Origin: Candidatus Doolittlea endobia
GTDB lineage: Bacteria; Pseudomonadota; Gammaproteobacteria; Enterobacterales; Enterobacteriaceae
Length of the DNA: 64,000 nt
NCBI RefSeq assembly: GCF_900039485.1
Contig: NZ_LN999833.1
Location: 310,001-374,000, forward strand
Direction of reading: 5' to 3'
The translations under genes and the position numbers were made by a program. Shown here one piece after another: positions 1-11,669 of the stretch (the stretch's first letter is position 1; the number at the start of each line of letters is the position of its first letter). The notes under the pieces were generated by a model. The model worked only from the letters and a program-made list of their open reading frames with translations, did no database searches and was not told the DNA's origin.

Positions 1-763
1 TCTCCACATAGCACGTCTCATTTATCCGACTGTTCTTCCAGACAGGTGATAAATAGCTGATAGCGCACCGACGTGTCTGGCATTCAAGATAGTTAACGAT
101 ACGGGTGTATTGATCTTTTCCATATCAGAGATGACCAGGCCAATGGAACGAGTACGCAAGCGCATAAGCCGTTTAACATTAAGCCAGGCGATTTTATCCA
201 GTTTCACATAGGTCTCTTTATGCTTGTCAATTAACCGTTTTCCCGAATGTCCATAATTGCAACAAAGGAACTGAACTTTAATAGTCGTTAAGCTTCTAAG
301 CCTATATTGAATTTGCCGAATAGCGTTAATCATCTCTATAGCATCTGTAGATTTCTTGCTTCAAACCCATCCTTACATCTTATCGTGATATCACATAAAG
401 ATGTACTGATTGATGTTTAAAAAAAAGGACAAACCACCCTTGTCTTTAACTCATAACGAGATTATCAGCTACCGTGTCCCTGCATCCAAAACTATTTATT
501 ACCATGTCGCATTGTGCTCTCGATGCCGAATGATCATTGCATCGAATTCCATTTCTTGTACTATAATGGAGGAAGATCACAAGCAATTTTGGTATATGCA
601 TTTTGAAAATAAAAGGATATACATAAATATGTGTTTCACACATAACTTTTATTTTAATTGCCTATTGAAGATTATCATGTAGTTGCAATCAGAGTAAATT
701 TAATTAGCGCAGTGTTGTATCTACTGAAGATTCAGCGGAATAAAAAGCCAAGTAATATTGACA
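1..763. other. Spacer downstream of mnmE; nothing recognised
   Basis: This stretch lies 3' of mnmE and has no gene I recognise. An open frame of 103 codons runs on the minus strand at 22-333. It has no clear ribosome binding site, is rich in Arg and Leu, and resembles no family I know. It could be the remains of a gene or chance. A second 90-codon frame at 410-682 on the plus strand overlaps an antisense frame and looks non-coding. Confidence 0.4.
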
Positions 764-2122
764 TCATTTCCCGATGCAAAAACTGGAAAAAATTCTGCTG
801 AGTAGGTCATCTGAACTGAATGCTCCAGTTATTTCGTTCAGAAACTGCTGTGCCAAACGTAGTTCCTCTGTCAGCAGCTCGTTAGCATAAGCAGTCACTA
901 ACTGTGCTTTTCCATGTTGTAAATGGGTCGCTGCGGTCTCTAGCGCGTTAAGATGACGCCTGCGGGCCAAAAAGCGCCCTTCGGTGCCGCCGGTAAAACT
1001 TATTCTCTGTTTCAAATGGGTGCGCAGCAGATCCATATCTACGCCAGACTTGGCGGAGAGTGTAATAACTGAATAGCCGCTTACTTCGCTAATAGCGACG
1101 CTTTCTCCTGTCAGATCGGCTTTGTTGCGCACCACAGTAACCTGCATCTCAGGTGGGAAATGGTTAATAAATTCCGGGCACAACATATCAGGGTCGTCAG
1201 GGGAGATAGTGGTGCCGTCTACTATGAATAGTACATGGTCTGCTTGTTCGATTTCGCGCCAGGCGCGTTCGACACCAATACGTTCTACTTCGTCACTAGC
1301 GTCACGCAGTCCGGCAGTGTCGATAATATGTAGTGGCATACCGTCTATGCAGATATGTTCACGCAACACGTCTCGAGTCGTGCCTGCAATATCAGTAACG
1401 ATCGCTACTTCGCGTCTCGCCAGTGCATTAAGCAAACTGGATTTACCGGCGTTCGGTTTACCAGCAATCACTACTGTCATCCCTTCTCGTAGAAGTCTGC
1501 CCTGGCGCGCTTCGGTGCGTACCTGTTCTAAATTTTCGATAATATCGTTTAGGCTCGCTTCAATTACATCCTTAGAGAGGAGATCAATATTTTCATCGGG
1601 AAAATCGATAATTGCTTCGATATAGACACGTAGTTTGATAAGCGCTTCCACTAATTCATGAATGCGCTTTGAAAACGCGCCTTGTAGCGAATTGGTCGCT
1701 GAGCGTGCGGCCTGGGCAGAGCTAGCGTCGATGAGATCGGCGATAGCTTCTGCCTGGGTCAAATCTATTTTCTCGTTAAGAAAAGCGCGTTCTGAAAACT
1801 CGCCTGGGCGCGCAATGCGCACGCCTGGTATTGCGATGATACGCTGTAGCAATAAATCTAATATGACTGGGCCGCCATGGCCTTGCAATTCTAAGACATC
1901 TTCGCCGGTAAAAGAGTGAGGACCGGGAAAAAACAACGCGATGCCTTGATCAAGTGACACGCCGTCGTCGTCGAGAAAAGGAAGATATTCAGCCTGACGC
2001 GGTCTCGGCAGTTTCCCCAACATCGCATAAGCCACCTGGACAGCTAAGGAGCCAGAGACGCGTAATATGCCGATGCCGCCGCGTCCGAGCGGAGTAGCAA
2101 GAGCAGTAATAGTCTGGATCAT
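764..2122 (-). CDS. mnmE: tRNA modification GTPase MnmE (TrmE)
   Basis: MnmE works with MnmG to install the (carboxymethyl)aminomethyl group on U34 of tRNAs that read two-fold degenerate codons. The 452 residues match the usual length of about 454. An N-terminal tetrahydrofolate-binding domain is followed by a helical domain and an inserted Ras-like G domain. The P-loop GKPNAGKS is at residues 221-228, DTAG at 268-271, and NKAD follows. The protein ends in the diagnostic FCIGK, with the conserved catalytic-site cysteine at residue 449. It is the last gene of the rpmH-rnpA-yidD-yidC-mnmE cluster. The gap to yidC is 341 bp, wider than I would expect, and holds a dispersed repeat copy. The reading frame looks intact. 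MnmG is not in the window. Confidence 0.97.
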   Translation of the reverse strand: MIQTITALATPLGRGGIGILRVSGSLAVQVAYAMLGKLPRPRQAEYLPFLDDDGVSLDQGIALFFPGPHSFTGEDVLELQGHGGPVILDLLLQRIIAIPGVRIARPGEFSERAFLNEKIDLTQAEAIADLIDASSAQAARSATNSLQGAFSKRIHELVEALIKLRVYIEAIIDFPDENIDLLSKDVIEASLNDIIENLEQVRTEARQGRLLREGMTVVIAGKPNAGKSSLLNALARREVAIVTDIAGTTRDVLREHICIDGMPLHIIDTAGLRDASDEVERIGVERAWREIEQADHVLFIVDGTTISPDDPDMLCPEFINHFPPEMQVTVVRNKADLTGESVAISEVSGYSVITLSAKSGVDMDLLRTHLKQRISFTGGTEGRFLARRRHLNALETAATHLQHGKAQLVTAYANELLTEELRLAQQFLNEITGAFSSDDLLSRIFSSFCIGK

Positions 2123-2310
2123 GGAAACACTCGATTTACGCCGTGAAGCGCGGTTGTAAAAATAAAGGCGGTTATGTTAGACCGAAGTCGTGACTTTATT
2201 TATAGTGCAGACGACAAAATTTGATGCAATGGTTATTCTGTATCAGAAGCGCAACGCTACATTTATAAGCTGTGTTTGAAAGCGTGTTAGCTTTATTGTT
2301 TGTTATTGAA

Positions 2311-2362
2311 TCGTTTCAATCAGACATACACTAGATTATCGTCAATATGGCAATGAATGGTT
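2311..2362 (-). repeat. Dispersed repeat family R1, copy a
   Basis: Read on the minus strand, this segment of the yidC-mnmE gap closely resembles 27502-27546 and 12373-12420. All carry a CATTGCCATAT-like start, then GATAATCTAGTGTATGTCTG or a near match. A more diverged copy is at 52405-52458 on the minus strand. The alignment was made by eye. No coding sense was recognised; it may be the end of an old insertion element. Confidence 0.55.
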
Positions 2363-2463
2363 CCGGAAATGGCACATGCCCATATTACTGACTTGTCAAG
2401 CCTTTTGTTCATTAAAGGCAGAAATATTAGATATCATCAGCGTACAATGTGACCAGGCTCGCT

Positions 2464-4104
2464 TTACTTGGTTGTTTTATCCTGTTTATGCAGCAGGCCG
2501 CGCTTTTCCAAGCCACGGTAAACTAGTGGCTGCTGGATGAGAGTTACTAAGTTGCTGATGGTATAGTATAATACTAGACCTGAAGGGAGCCACAGGAAAA
2601 ATATTGTAAAAATGACCGGCATAAAAGTCATGAGCTTCTTCTGAAGAGGATCGACAACAGTGGTAATCGACATCTTCTGGATAAAAAACATGCTAATACC
2701 CATTAAAATCGGCAAGACGTAGTATGGGTCTTGTGCCGATAGATCTTTTATCCACAGTGCGAACGGCGCATGACGCAATTCAATAGCACCTGAAAGCATG
2801 TAATACAATGCGAGAAAGATAGGCATCTGGATTGCCAACGGCAGACAACCGCCTAGCGGGTTGACCTTTTCCGCCTTGTAAAGCGCCATTATTTCCTGAC
2901 CTTGCCGTTGCTTATCGCCTTCTAGGCGTTCGCGCATCACGGCTAGTTTCGGTTGTAACATTCGCATCTTAGCCATCGAAGTGTACTGTGCTTTGGTCAA
3001 AGGGAATAGCATGCCACGCACGATGAAGGTAATAAGAATAATGGAAAATCCCCAGTTTCCGATATAGCTATGGATGTATTCCAGTAGCTTAAACAGCGGT
3101 TGAGAAATAAACCATAACCAACCGTAATCGACAAGCAGATCTAGATGCGGGGCAATGGCCGCCATCTTGTCCTGAATTTCAGGACCGAGCCATAATGCAG
3201 CTTTCAGTTCTCTTTCGCTGCCAGCCGCGATGGTGACTGGAGCAGATTTGAAGCCGATTGTTACCAAACCGTTTCTTAAGTCCTTGGTATAAAAGGTGTT
3301 TTCCCCCGGTGTTAAAGGCACCCAGGCCGTAGCAAAATACTGCTGAAGCATAGCGATCCAGCCGCCTGCGGTGCTGACGCATAGATTCTCGTCTTTAATA
3401 TCTTTGAAACTATACTTCTGATATTTATTGTCTGTGGTGGAATAGGCCGCACCACGGTAAGTATGCAGCGTAAAGTTATTTCTGCCAGTATCATACGCCT
3501 TAGGCAAATTAATGGATTGCGTCAATTGACCGAACAACGATAATTCAATCGGTAGAGCGCTGACGTTATTAATATTATAATTGACATTTAACGCGAAATC
3601 ACTGCGTTTAAGGATAAAAGTTTTGGTGTACATCACACCGTCAGAAGCAGTATAGGTCAACGGAACGTACAATTCATTCTGGTTGTCCGCCAAAATATAG
3701 ATGTTCTTGTTCGTCCTAAATATTAGGCGATCGCCGTTGGGATTGTCCAAACCGTTTTTTCCGATCAGACCGCTTCGGGCCTGATAAACAAATTCCGGTG
3801 ATGTTTCAAGTAGATGGAAAGGCTGTAGCGAATTCAATTTATCAGGATAAGATAGGAGGAAAGCTTGTTCGATGTTACCGCCGCGAGTGTTAATTTTTAG
3901 TGAAAGCACGTCGGTTTGAACCGTAATGAGGTCTTCACTATTTGCTAACATATTCTGACTGTCTAAGCTTAGGGTAGTAGTGTTCTCGGTCTGTTGTATG
4001 GCCTTGTCGGTAAGCGTAGAAATATGGTCTGTTTGCCAGGCTTGCCAGATTATAAAAGACACGAACAGCAGAGCGATGACAAGAAGATCGCGTTGCGAAT
4101 CCAT
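2464..4104 (-). CDS. yidC: Membrane protein insertase YidC
   Basis: YidC inserts and folds inner-membrane proteins, alone or with SecYEG. The 546 residues compare with 548 in E. coli. The N-terminus ([20 protein letters not shown]) is the typical first transmembrane anchor. A large periplasmic domain follows to about residue 330, then the conserved five-helix insertase core, including the [18 protein letters not shown] region and the [16 protein letters not shown] motif. The C-terminus is basic, ending KQDKTTK, as expected for ribosome contact. It starts 12 bp after the yidD stop, which supports co-transcription. No disruption is seen. Confidence 0.97.
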   Translation of the reverse strand: MDSQRDLLVIALLFVSFIIWQAWQTDHISTLTDKAIQQTENTTTLSLDSQNMLANSEDLITVQTDVLSLKINTRGGNIEQAFLLSYPDKLNSLQPFHLLETSPEFVYQARSGLIGKNGLDNPNGDRLIFRTNKNIYILADNQNELYVPLTYTASDGVMYTKTFILKRSDFALNVNYNINNVSALPIELSLFGQLTQSINLPKAYDTGRNNFTLHTYRGAAYSTTDNKYQKYSFKDIKDENLCVSTAGGWIAMLQQYFATAWVPLTPGENTFYTKDLRNGLVTIGFKSAPVTIAAGSERELKAALWLGPEIQDKMAAIAPHLDLLVDYGWLWFISQPLFKLLEYIHSYIGNWGFSIILITFIVRGMLFPLTKAQYTSMAKMRMLQPKLAVMRERLEGDKQRQGQEIMALYKAEKVNPLGGCLPLAIQMPIFLALYYMLSGAIELRHAPFALWIKDLSAQDPYYVLPILMGISMFFIQKMSITTVVDPLQKKLMTFMPVIFTIFFLWLPSGLVLYYTISNLVTLIQQPLVYRGLEKRGLLHKQDKTTK

Positions 4105-4116
4105 CGTTAGTATTCT

Positions 4117-4365
4117 CTAGTTGTCATTGTTTGTTGGTGGAACGAGGTCTTTTCCACCTGGGTTCAAAGGGTGGCATTTTAATACGCGCTTTAATGTCAG
4201 CAAACAACCTTTTAATACACCAAACCTACGTATTGCCTCAATTCCATACTCTGAACATGTGGGCCTAAACCGGCAATGAGGCCCCAGAAATGGGCTGATG
4301 ATAAGCTGATAAGCACGTATCAATCCAATTGGTAGCTTTGAGCCTAGCGATGATGGCGACACCAT
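4117..4365 (-). CDS. yidD: Membrane protein insertion efficiency factor YidD
   Basis: YidD is a small membrane-associated protein encoded between rnpA and yidC. It helps YidC-dependent insertion. The 82 residues include the family hallmark [19 protein letters not shown] and the later KCHPLNPGG, with the conserved cysteines present. Its start lies inside the 3' end of rnpA (22-bp overlap), a normal arrangement for this operon and a sign of translational coupling. Confidence 0.93.
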   Translation of the reverse strand: MVSPSSLGSKLPIGLIRAYQLIISPFLGPHCRFRPTCSEYGIEAIRRFGVLKGCLLTLKRVLKCHPLNPGGKDLVPPTNNDN

Positions 4366-4688
4366 AATTTTTCTAATATTTCCGTCAGGGCATGATTATT
4401 TAAATCAGCTATACCTTTTTTAGCAATAATCACAAAATCCATGGGTGGCAAAGCATGCTGATGTAGGCGAAAACTTTCTCGCGTCAAGCGCTTGATCCGA
4501 TTACGTTGATAGGCCCGTTTTACATGTTTTTTGGCGACCGTAAGGCCAACACGGGGATGTCTTAGTGTGTTCAGGCGGCCGAGAACAGTAACATGCGGCG
4601 TGCTAGCCCGTTGAGGCTGCTTAAAAACAAAAGCAAAGTGCTTAGGAGTTAACAGCCGTAATTCTCTTGAAAATGCGAACGCAACCAT
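4344..4688 (-). CDS. rnpA: Ribonuclease P protein component
   Basis: This is the protein subunit of RNase P, which binds the catalytic RNA and helps trim tRNA 5' leaders. The 114 residues match the family (E. coli 119) from [10 protein letters not shown] to [10 protein letters not shown]. The RNR-type signature [18 protein letters not shown] is intact and highly basic. The last few residues of the E. coli protein are missing. The gene overlaps yidD at its 3' end and follows rpmH. The RNA partner (rnpB) is not in this window. Confidence 0.96.
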   Translation of the reverse strand: MVAFAFSRELRLLTPKHFAFVFKQPQRASTPHVTVLGRLNTLRHPRVGLTVAKKHVKRAYQRNRIKRLTRESFRLHQHALPPMDFVIIAKKGIADLNNHALTEILEKLWCRHHR

Positions 4689-4704
4689 CCGGTGATAATC
4701 TTTC

Positions 4705-5360
<656 letters not shown>

Positions 5361-5963
5361 ATGGTTCTGGTTACTCGTCAAGCCCCTGATTTTACGGCTG
5401 CCGCTGTGCTCGGCAACGGTGAAATTGTTAATGATTTTAATCTCACATCGCATATCCAGGGTGAACCGGCAGTCATTTTCTTCTGGCCGATGGATTTCAC
5501 CTTCGTCTGCCCGTCTGAGTTGATTGCGTGTGACAAACGCTATGCTAAATTCCAGAAGCGCGGTGTTAAAATCATCGGTGTGTCTTTTGATTCTGAGTTT
5601 GTACACAGCGCCTGGAGGAAGGTGCCTACCGATAAAGGCGGTATCGGACCGGTTCAGTATCCCATGGTCGCGGATATCAAACGCGAAATTATTCAAGCTT
5701 ACGGCATTGAGCACCCTGACTCTGGCGTTGCGCTTCGCGGTTCGTTCTTAATCGATAAAAACGGAATCGTTCGCCATCAGGTTGTTAATGATTTACCACT
5801 AGGCCGTAATTTCGATGAAATGATGCGTATGGTCGACGCGCTGCAATTCTACGAAAAACACGGTGAAGTCTGTCCAGCACAATGGGAAAAAGGACAGGAA
5901 GGGATAGAGACTTCCTCGGAAGGGGTAGCTCAATATCTGTCCTCGCACATAAACAGGCTATAA
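5361..5963 (+). CDS. 2-Cys peroxiredoxin (AhpC/TSA family)
   Basis: This protein reduces hydrogen peroxide and organic peroxides using a thiol. The 200 residues carry the peroxidatic site DFTFVCPSE with Cys50, and the resolving cysteine in GEVCPAQW near residue 171. The GVALRGSFLIDKNG motif supplies the conserved arginine. This is the Prx1/AhpC subgroup known as tsaA in Yersinia and Serratia rather than E. coli AhpC. A strong AGGAG lies at 5351-5355, six bases before the ATG, and fixes the start. The electron donor could be thioredoxin (trxA is at 12.8 kb), but that is inference. A hairpin terminator follows at 6022. Confidence 0.95.
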   Translation: MVLVTRQAPDFTAAAVLGNGEIVNDFNLTSHIQGEPAVIFFWPMDFTFVCPSELIACDKRYAKFQKRGVKIIGVSFDSEFVHSAWRKVPTDKGGIGPVQYPMVADIKREIIQAYGIEHPDSGVALRGSFLIDKNGIVRHQVVNDLPLGRNFDEMMRMVDALQFYEKHGEVCPAQWEKGQEGIETSSEGVAQYLSSHINRL

Positions 5964-6021
5964 TTAATCGCCTTGCGTATGTGAAACATACTAGTCAGAA
6001 CAGTGATTCTACCCATATTAT

Positions 6022-6050
6022 ACCGGTTGGTGACCCCTGACCGGTTTTTT
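6022..6050 (+). terminator. Rho-independent terminator after the peroxiredoxin
   Basis: An ACCGGT repeat at 6022-6027 pairs with ACCGGT at 6040-6045 around a 12-base loop. A run of T follows immediately to 6050. It lies 60 bp after the stop codon on the same strand. Confidence 0.65.
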
Positions 6051-6944
6051 ATTTCGGACGTTTAGCGCGTGTGCCATGACGCACACTGGAAGCTTTCTTG
6101 CAATGATAAATAAAAAAGTTTATACGTCAATTCAAGTGATGGCGTGTTATCCGCTGAGTTATAGCTGACTAGATGATTACTTGAGCCTGACAAGGCCTTA
6201 TTAATGGGTTATACATCAGTCACGTAAAAGTTATAAATTTGTTTAACAATATTAATTGTTTCTGTAGATATAGACGAATAAACCATTATTCGTCTATTGT
6301 ATAATAGATAATGACTGCAAGTATTTAAGCTCGATACTATCGGAAACTTGCAATAGTACCAGTGTAGCACTGTGCATCGTAATACCGGTAATATGTCTGA
6401 TTGAGCGCCTCGATAGCGAGGAAACTAGAACGTTTTCAAACATAACCTACAGTATAGCGTTAAGATTACGATCCCGACATTGTGTTAAAAGTCATGCGCC
6501 TTATTACAAAGAGATAACATCAGGCTTACTAAATAGAATGTGCGTTACGAAATGGAACCTAACAACAAATTTTAGTCGTCGAACACACGCATGCCACTTA
6601 AAAAAACGTCAATGTCGGTGCCGATGCTGAGTATATAATCTGTTACAAACTGGCTTAATAAGTTAATTATAGATGATTTGCTAGCCGACAAAGATTACAA
6701 CAGTGATTTAATTATTAAAGAAACGACATAGAAAGCAGTATCGGCAGTTCGACAATGATCTTTGCAGAATTATGTTGTTGATTGCTTAAAGATTAAGCAG
6801 TTGTGAAGAATGGCGACTTAATTTGTAAAAAGAATGTTCTCCGTTCTACATCCAGACTCGATTTGTAGCAATCTGGGCTAAGATCTTGTGACAATAGTAC
6901 CTATGATGGATAGCGATGATCTTTTAGCTTCTTGGTAAGAAGTC
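6051..6944. other. Spacer before clpB; no gene recognised
   Basis: About 0.9 kb of AT-rich sequence. In E. coli the bamD-rluD-pgeF region precedes clpB, but I could not recognise any trace of these. The only structured element is a dispersed repeat at 6383-6464. Confidence 0.4.
6383..6464 (+). repeat. Dispersed repeat family R1 (3' part), copy e
   Basis: This segment aligns by eye with 31321-31400 over about 80 bases. Shared blocks include ATATGTCTG, TTGAGC, GTTTTCAAACATA and a GTATA-rich end. Shorter related stretches are at 47571-47620 and 24612-24640. The ATGTCTGATTGAGCGC portion also overlaps the end of R1 copies a and d, so these may be pieces of one longer ancestral element. Confidence 0.55.
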
Positions 6945-6972
6945 CTTGAATTTTAAATTAACGACCTCATCT
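6945..6972 (+). promoter_or_regulatory. Sigma-32 (heat shock) promoter of clpB
   Basis: CTTGAAT at 6945-6951 and CCTCATCT at 6965-6972 are separated by 13 bases. This closely matches the heat-shock sigma factor consensus (CTTGAAA, 11-16 bases, CCCCATNT). It ends 40 bp before the clpB start codon. It stands out in a spacer that is otherwise decayed, so heat-shock control of clpB is probably still under selection. Confidence 0.7.
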
Positions 6973-7012
6973 GATCTTAAGGGTAGTGGTTTTGGCCAAT
7001 ATGGGAGAAGTT

Positions 7013-9586
7013 ATGCGTCTGGATCGTCTTACTAATAAATTCCAGCTTGCCCTCGCCGACGCCCAGTCGTTGGCTCTTGGGCGCGATAACCAATTTATCG
7101 AACCTTTACACGTTATGGCGGCACTACTAAAGCAAGAGGGGGGTACCGTACGTTCGCTGTTACAATCTGCCGGAGTTAATGTGATTACGTTTATCAACGC
7201 GGTAGAACAGGCCTGTGAGCGTTTACCGCAAGTAGAAGGTACCGACAACGACGTTCAGCCTTCTCTGGATCTTGTGCGTACACTAAACTTGTGCGACAAA
7301 CTAGCACAAAAACGCACAGACAGTTTTATCTCCTCCGAACTCTTCATTCTTGCATCGCTAGAGTCGCGCGGCACTTTATCCGGGCTACTGAGTTCGGCGG
7401 GCGCTACAAAAGCATCTATTACCAAGGCTATTGAGCAGATGCGCAGTGGTACGCAGGTGAATTTTCAGAATGCTGAAGATCAACGTCAGGCGCTGAAAAA
7501 ATTTACAATTAACCTGACCGAGCTTGCCACACAGGGAAAGCTAGATCCTGTTATCGGGCGTGATGAAGAAATTCGCCGTACCATCCAGGTGCTCCAGAGG
7601 CGCACTAAAAATAATCCGGTCCTTATCGGCAAACCAGGAGTGGGTAAAACCGCTATTGTTGAAGGGCTAGCGCAACGCATCGTCAATGGAGGAATCCCCG
7701 AAGGCTTAAAGAATAACCAGGTATTATCACTGGATATGAGCTCGCTTGTGGCGGGCGCAAAATATCGCGGTGAATTTGAAGAGCGCCTGAAAGGCGTTTT
7801 AAACGATTTGTCTAAACAAAAAAGCAATGTCATCTTATTTATCGATGAGTTGCATACTATGGTGGGCACCGGTAAAGCCGATGGTGCGATAGACGCTGGT
7901 AACATGCTCAAACCTGCGTTGGCTCGCGGCGAACTGCACTGCGTTGGTGCAACAACGCTTGATGAGTATCGCAAGTTTATCGAGAAGGATGCCGCGCTAG
8001 AGCGGCGTTTCCAGAAGGTATTTGTTTCTGAGCCGGATATAGAGAATACCATCGCTATTTTACGTGGTTTAAAAGAGCGTTACGAACTGCATCATCATGT
8101 GCAGATTACTGATCCGGCTATTGTTGCCGCCGCGACACTCTCCAATCGATATATTGCCGACAGGCAATTGCCTGATAAAGCTATTGATCTTATCGATGAA
8201 GCCGCATCCAGCATTTGTATGCAGATCAATTCTAAACCTGAAGAACTTGACCGGTTAGATCGTCGAATTATTCAATTGAAGTTAGAAAAGCAAGCGCTGA
8301 TGAAAGAATCAGATGACGCCAGTTTAAAGCGATTAGCGATGCTTAATAACGAATTAGCGGAAAAGGAACGCGATTACTCTAAACTTGAAGAGGAATGGAA
8401 AGCGGAAAAAGCTTCTTTGTCTGGCACCCAGCATTTGAAATCGGAATTAGAACAGGCAAAAATCTCAATAGAACAGGCACAACGCGTTGGGGATCTAGCG
8501 CGAATGTCTGAGCTTCAGTACGGTACAATTCCCGCGCTGAAAAAACAGCTAGCGGCGGTTTCGCAAGCTGAAGGAAAAAGTATGCGTTTACTGAAAAATC
8601 GCGTGACCGACCTTGAAGTTGCTGAAGTGTTAGCCCGTTGGACGGGCATCCCAGTTGCACGTATGTTAGAGAGCGAGCGAACAAAACTGCTGCGTATGGA
8701 ACAGGATTTACATCAGAGGGTCATTGGACAAAATGAAGCTGTAGAAGCGGTTTCGAATGCTATTCGTCGCAGCCGTGCTGGTTTAGCGGATCCTAACCGA
8801 CCTATTGGGTCCTTCATGTTTTTGGGACCGACCGGGGTAGGTAAAACAGAATTGTGCAAAGCATTAGCCATGTTCTTGTTTGATAGCGACCAGAATATGG
8901 TGCGTATCGATATGTCGGAATTCATGGAAAAACATTCAATATCTCGGTTGCTTGGCGCCCCTCCTGGGTATGTCGGTTATGAAGAAGGAGGATATTTAAC
9001 TGAGGCGGTGCGCCGCCGTCCTTATTCAGTCATTTTGTTAGATGAGATCGAAAAGGCACATCCCGATATTTTCAATATTCTTCTACAGGTATTAGATGAC
9101 GGCCGATTGACAGACGGCCAAGGTCGCACCGTGGATTTTCGTAATACCGTTGTCATAATGACCTCTAACTTAGGATCGGATATTATCCAAGAACGCTTCG
9201 GCCAGATAAACTATCAGGAAATGAAGGATTTGGTACTTAATACAGTTAGTCATCATTTTCGGCCGGAGTTTATTAACCGTGTGGATGAAGTTGTCGTGTT
9301 TCATCCGCTAAGCAGGGAATATATTGCCGAGATTGTTCAGATCCAATTGCAACGTCTGTATCAGCGGTTGGAGGAACGAGGTTATATTATGACTATCAGC
9401 GACGAGGCTTTGGCGCTAATAAGCAAATTTGGCTTCGACCCCATTTATGGGGCACGCCCGCTGAAACGCGCTATTCAGCAAAAGATCGAAAACCCGTTAT
9501 CGCAGCAGATCTTGTCCGGTCAGCTATTACCAGCTAAACCTATCAGACTGGATGTACAGAACGATAATATTGTCGCCAGACAGTAA
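7013..9586 (+). CDS. clpB: ATP-dependent disaggregase ClpB
   Basis: ClpB is a hexameric AAA+ chaperone that pulls polypeptides out of aggregates with DnaK. I chose the ATG at 7013, not an upstream GTG, because it follows GGGAGAAG and begins [20 protein letters not shown] as in E. coli. The product is 857 residues, the same as E. coli. An N-terminal Clp domain is followed by the first AAA+ module, the coiled-coil middle domain, and the second AAA+ module with Walker [10 protein letters not shown]. The first Walker A reads GKPGVGKT rather than the usual GEPGVGKT; residue 207 is Lys from AAA at 7631. The catalytic Lys and Thr are unchanged. All other key regions, including the GYVGYEEGG-type pore loop, are intact. 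Confidence 0.97.
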   Translation: MRLDRLTNKFQLALADAQSLALGRDNQFIEPLHVMAALLKQEGGTVRSLLQSAGVNVITFINAVEQACERLPQVEGTDNDVQPSLDLVRTLNLCDKLAQKRTDSFISSELFILASLESRGTLSGLLSSAGATKASITKAIEQMRSGTQVNFQNAEDQRQALKKFTINLTELATQGKLDPVIGRDEEIRRTIQVLQRRTKNNPVLIGKPGVGKTAIVEGLAQRIVNGGIPEGLKNNQVLSLDMSSLVAGAKYRGEFEERLKGVLNDLSKQKSNVILFIDELHTMVGTGKADGAIDAGNMLKPALARGELHCVGATTLDEYRKFIEKDAALERRFQKVFVSEPDIENTIAILRGLKERYELHHHVQITDPAIVAAATLSNRYIADRQLPDKAIDLIDEAASSICMQINSKPEELDRLDRRIIQLKLEKQALMKESDDASLKRLAMLNNELAEKERDYSKLEEEWKAEKASLSGTQHLKSELEQAKISIEQAQRVGDLARMSELQYGTIPALKKQLAAVSQAEGKSMRLLKNRVTDLEVAEVLARWTGIPVARMLESERTKLLRMEQDLHQRVIGQNEAVEAVSNAIRRSRAGLADPNRPIGSFMFLGPTGVGKTELCKALAMFLFDSDQNMVRIDMSEFMEKHSISRLLGAPPGYVGYEEGGYLTEAVRRRPYSVILLDEIEKAHPDIFNILLQVLDDGRLTDGQGRTVDFRNTVVIMTSNLGSDIIQERFGQINYQEMKDLVLNTVSHHFRPEFINRVDEVVVFHPLSREYIAEIVQIQLQRLYQRLEERGYIMTISDEALALISKFGFDPIYGARPLKRAIQQKIENPLSQQILSGQLLPAKPIRLDVQNDNIVARQ

Positions 9587-9625
9587 ATTTTACAGCAGCA
9601 AGCTAGGAAAATTATCCTGGTTTCC

Positions 9626-9643
9626 GCAACATAAGTATGTTGC
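9626..9643. other. Small inverted repeat after clpB
   Basis: GCAACATA and TATGTTGC pair perfectly around two bases. There is no following T run, so this is not a typical terminator, but it lies 40 bp after the clpB stop and could end or protect the transcript. Confidence 0.35.
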
Positions 9644-9651
9644 CTCATATT

Positions 9652-10020
9652 CTAGCCACGATCTCCAACTGGGCTGAGGACAATGACTAACTACACTGAA
9701 GTTGAAACAAGATTCAGGTACCTACTGAAGGTAGTAGTGAGGAATATGCATAATAAAGGAAGACCTGATATAACTAAGCCTCATATGTAAAAAAGGTTTT
9801 TATTTGAAAATATTTTCAACTTCAAAGCAGGTGGTAGTTTTCTGCTTGTAAACGGTTTGTCAAGTCCTACAGCTTCCGAGTTTAACCAGAAAACTCTGGG
9901 TTAGAAATTTCTAGAGAGACAAGAAGAAAGAATTCTAGATGTAACAGTGAATGTGTGTAACTCCAGAAGAATGCTTGTAAAGGCAGTCATAAACTTTATG
10001 GACACTTACTATAAAGTGCC
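9652..10020 (+). pseudogene. Fossil 16S rRNA gene (rrn next to clpB)
   Basis: The sequence aligns by eye with two blocks of enterobacterial 16S rRNA. The first, 9652 to about 9835, follows 16S from near E. coli position 250 (GATCCC.AGCTGG-like) through the GTAGTGAGGAATAT region. The second, about 9848-10020, follows 16S from the CGGTTTGT.AAGTC region through a GAATTC.AG.TGTA..GTGAA match. Many substitutions, and missing 5', middle and 3' parts, exclude function. In E. coli the rrnG operon follows clpB in the same orientation, which supports the reading. No 23S or 5S remains were recognised beyond it. Confidence 0.8.
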
Positions 10021-10365
10021 ATGGAAAATTGCCATCTTGTTGAGAGTGCGTCACCTGCCCCTGTCCGATATAACAATAAGGATTAGCTTTTATTTCAACG
10101 AAACAAGCTAAAACGGAATGCTCTTAGCAACGGTCACCAAGTCTCAAATTCTGTGGAGAGAGCCTCTTGTTAAACTCTAAGATACTGCATTAAAACAATG
10201 TCCTTCTCGACGCCGTCGCATTTGCTTTTCTAATAAACAGCGAGGGTTTTTGATGAATCCAAATAGCGATCAGAAATGTCGTATTAAAAATGTGCCAACA
10301 AAATTAATTTTTCCTATTTTCCAATGTCTGTCTTTGACTCGTAACAATAGCCATTAAGTGTAGAA

Positions 10366-10393
10366 ACGAAAACGCCACTTTTCACGTGGCGTT
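10366..10393 (-). terminator. Rho-independent terminator of rho
   Basis: On the minus strand, AACGCCAC and GTGGCGTT (10371-10378 with 10386-10393) form a strong stem. A T-rich tail (TTTTCG then TTTC) follows, just after the rho stop codon. Confidence 0.75.
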
Positions 10394-10409
10394 ACACGAG
10401 TTTTGTGAC

Positions 10410-11669
10410 TTACGAACGTTTCATCATAACGAAAAATTCTTCATTAGTTTTTGTCATCGCTAACTTATTTATTAAGAATTCCATTGCGTCGATTTCACTC
10501 ATTGGATGAATAATTTTTCGCAGGATCCACATTTTCTGTAGCTCTTCTTGAATGGTGAGCAATTCTTCTTTACGAGTCCCCGAACGATTGTAATCAATCG
10601 CTGGGAAAACGCGTTTCTCGGCGATTTTACGCGATAGGTGCAGTTCCATATTGCCCGTTCCCTTAAACTCTTCGTAAATTACTTCGTCCATTTTAGAGCC
10701 AGTATCGATAAGCGCGGTAGCGATGATGGTTAGGCTTCCACCTTCTTCCACATTGCGCGCTGCACCGAAAAAACGCTTAGGGCGATGTAAGGCATTAGCG
10801 TCCACACCACCAGTCAATACCTTGCCAGAAGCAGGCACTATAGTGTTATAAGCACGCGCCAGACGAGTAATAGAATCTAGCAGGACAATAACGTCTTTCT
10901 TATGTTCAACCAGACGTTTAGCTTTTTCAATCACCATTTCGGCGACCTGAACATGGCGAGATGCCGGCTCGTCAAAGGTTGAAGCGATCACTTCACCTTT
11001 TACCAAACGCTGCATTTCGGTTACTTCTTCCGGACGTTCGTCAATCAACAGAACCATTAAGACACAGTCAAGATGGTTATAAGCGATGCTTTGAGCAATA
11101 TTCTGAAGCAGCATGGTCTTACCAGCTTTCGGCGGCGCCACAATTAACCCACGCTGGCCAAGGCCTATAGGTGAAGCTAGATCTAAAACACGCGCGGTCA
11201 GATCTTCTGTGGAGCCGTTGCCGCGTTCCATGCGCAAACGTGAATTAGCATGCAGTGGCGTTAGGTTTTCAAATAAAATCTTGTTGCGTGCATTTTCCGG
11301 CTTATCATAGTTAACTTCGTTCACTTTTAGTAGCGCAAAGTAACGCTCTCCTTCTTTTGGTGGGCGAATCTTCCCTGAAATGGTGTCACCGGTGCGTAGG
11401 TTGAAGCGTCTGATCTGGCTAGGAGAAACATAGATATCATCTGGGCCTGCAAGGTAGGAGCTGTCGCTGGAACGGAGAAAACCAAATCCGTCCTGCAAAA
11501 TTTCCAGCACACCATCGCCGAAGATATCTTCGCCACTCTTAGCATGCTGCTTGAGGATAGCAAAGATAATGTCTTGTTTACGCATGCGGGCCAGGTTTTC
11601 TAGCCCCATATCCTCGCCGAGGATTACAAGTTCTGAAACCGGCGTATTTTTTAATGCGGTAAGGTTCAT
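10410..11669 (-). CDS. rho: Transcription termination factor Rho
   Basis: Rho is a hexameric RNA-dependent ATPase that ends transcription of untranslated RNA. The 419 residues equal the E. coli length and are collinear throughout. The N-terminal cold-shock-like RNA-binding domain includes DGFGFLRS. The Walker A-type motif APPKAGKT is followed by the [13 protein letters not shown] segment and the Q/R-loop regions. It is transcribed in the same direction as trxA, 1.1 kb upstream, as in enteric bacteria (trxA-rho). I did not recognise the short rho leader peptide rhoL in the 5' region. A clear terminator follows. Confidence 0.98.
   Translation of the reverse strand: MNLTALKNTPVSELVILGEDMGLENLARMRKQDIIFAILKQHAKSGEDIFGDGVLEILQDGFGFLRSSDSSYLAGPDDIYVSPSQIRRFNLRTGDTISGKIRPPKEGERYFALLKVNEVNYDKPENARNKILFENLTPLHANSRLRMERGNGSTEDLTARVLDLASPIGLGQRGLIVAPPKAGKTMLLQNIAQSIAYNHLDCVLMVLLIDERPEEVTEMQRLVKGEVIASTFDEPASRHVQVAEMVIEKAKRLVEHKKDVIVLLDSITRLARAYNTIVPASGKVLTGGVDANALHRPKRFFGAARNVEEGGSLTIIATALIDTGSKMDEVIYEEFKGTGNMELHLSRKIAEKRVFPAIDYNRSGTRKEELLTIQEELQKMWILRKIIHPMSEIDAMEFLINKLAMTKTNEEFFVMMKRS

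Noticed and set aside
22-333. 103-codon minus-strand frame at the window start
   Set aside because: Unrecognised and without a clear start signal; not strong enough to call a gene.
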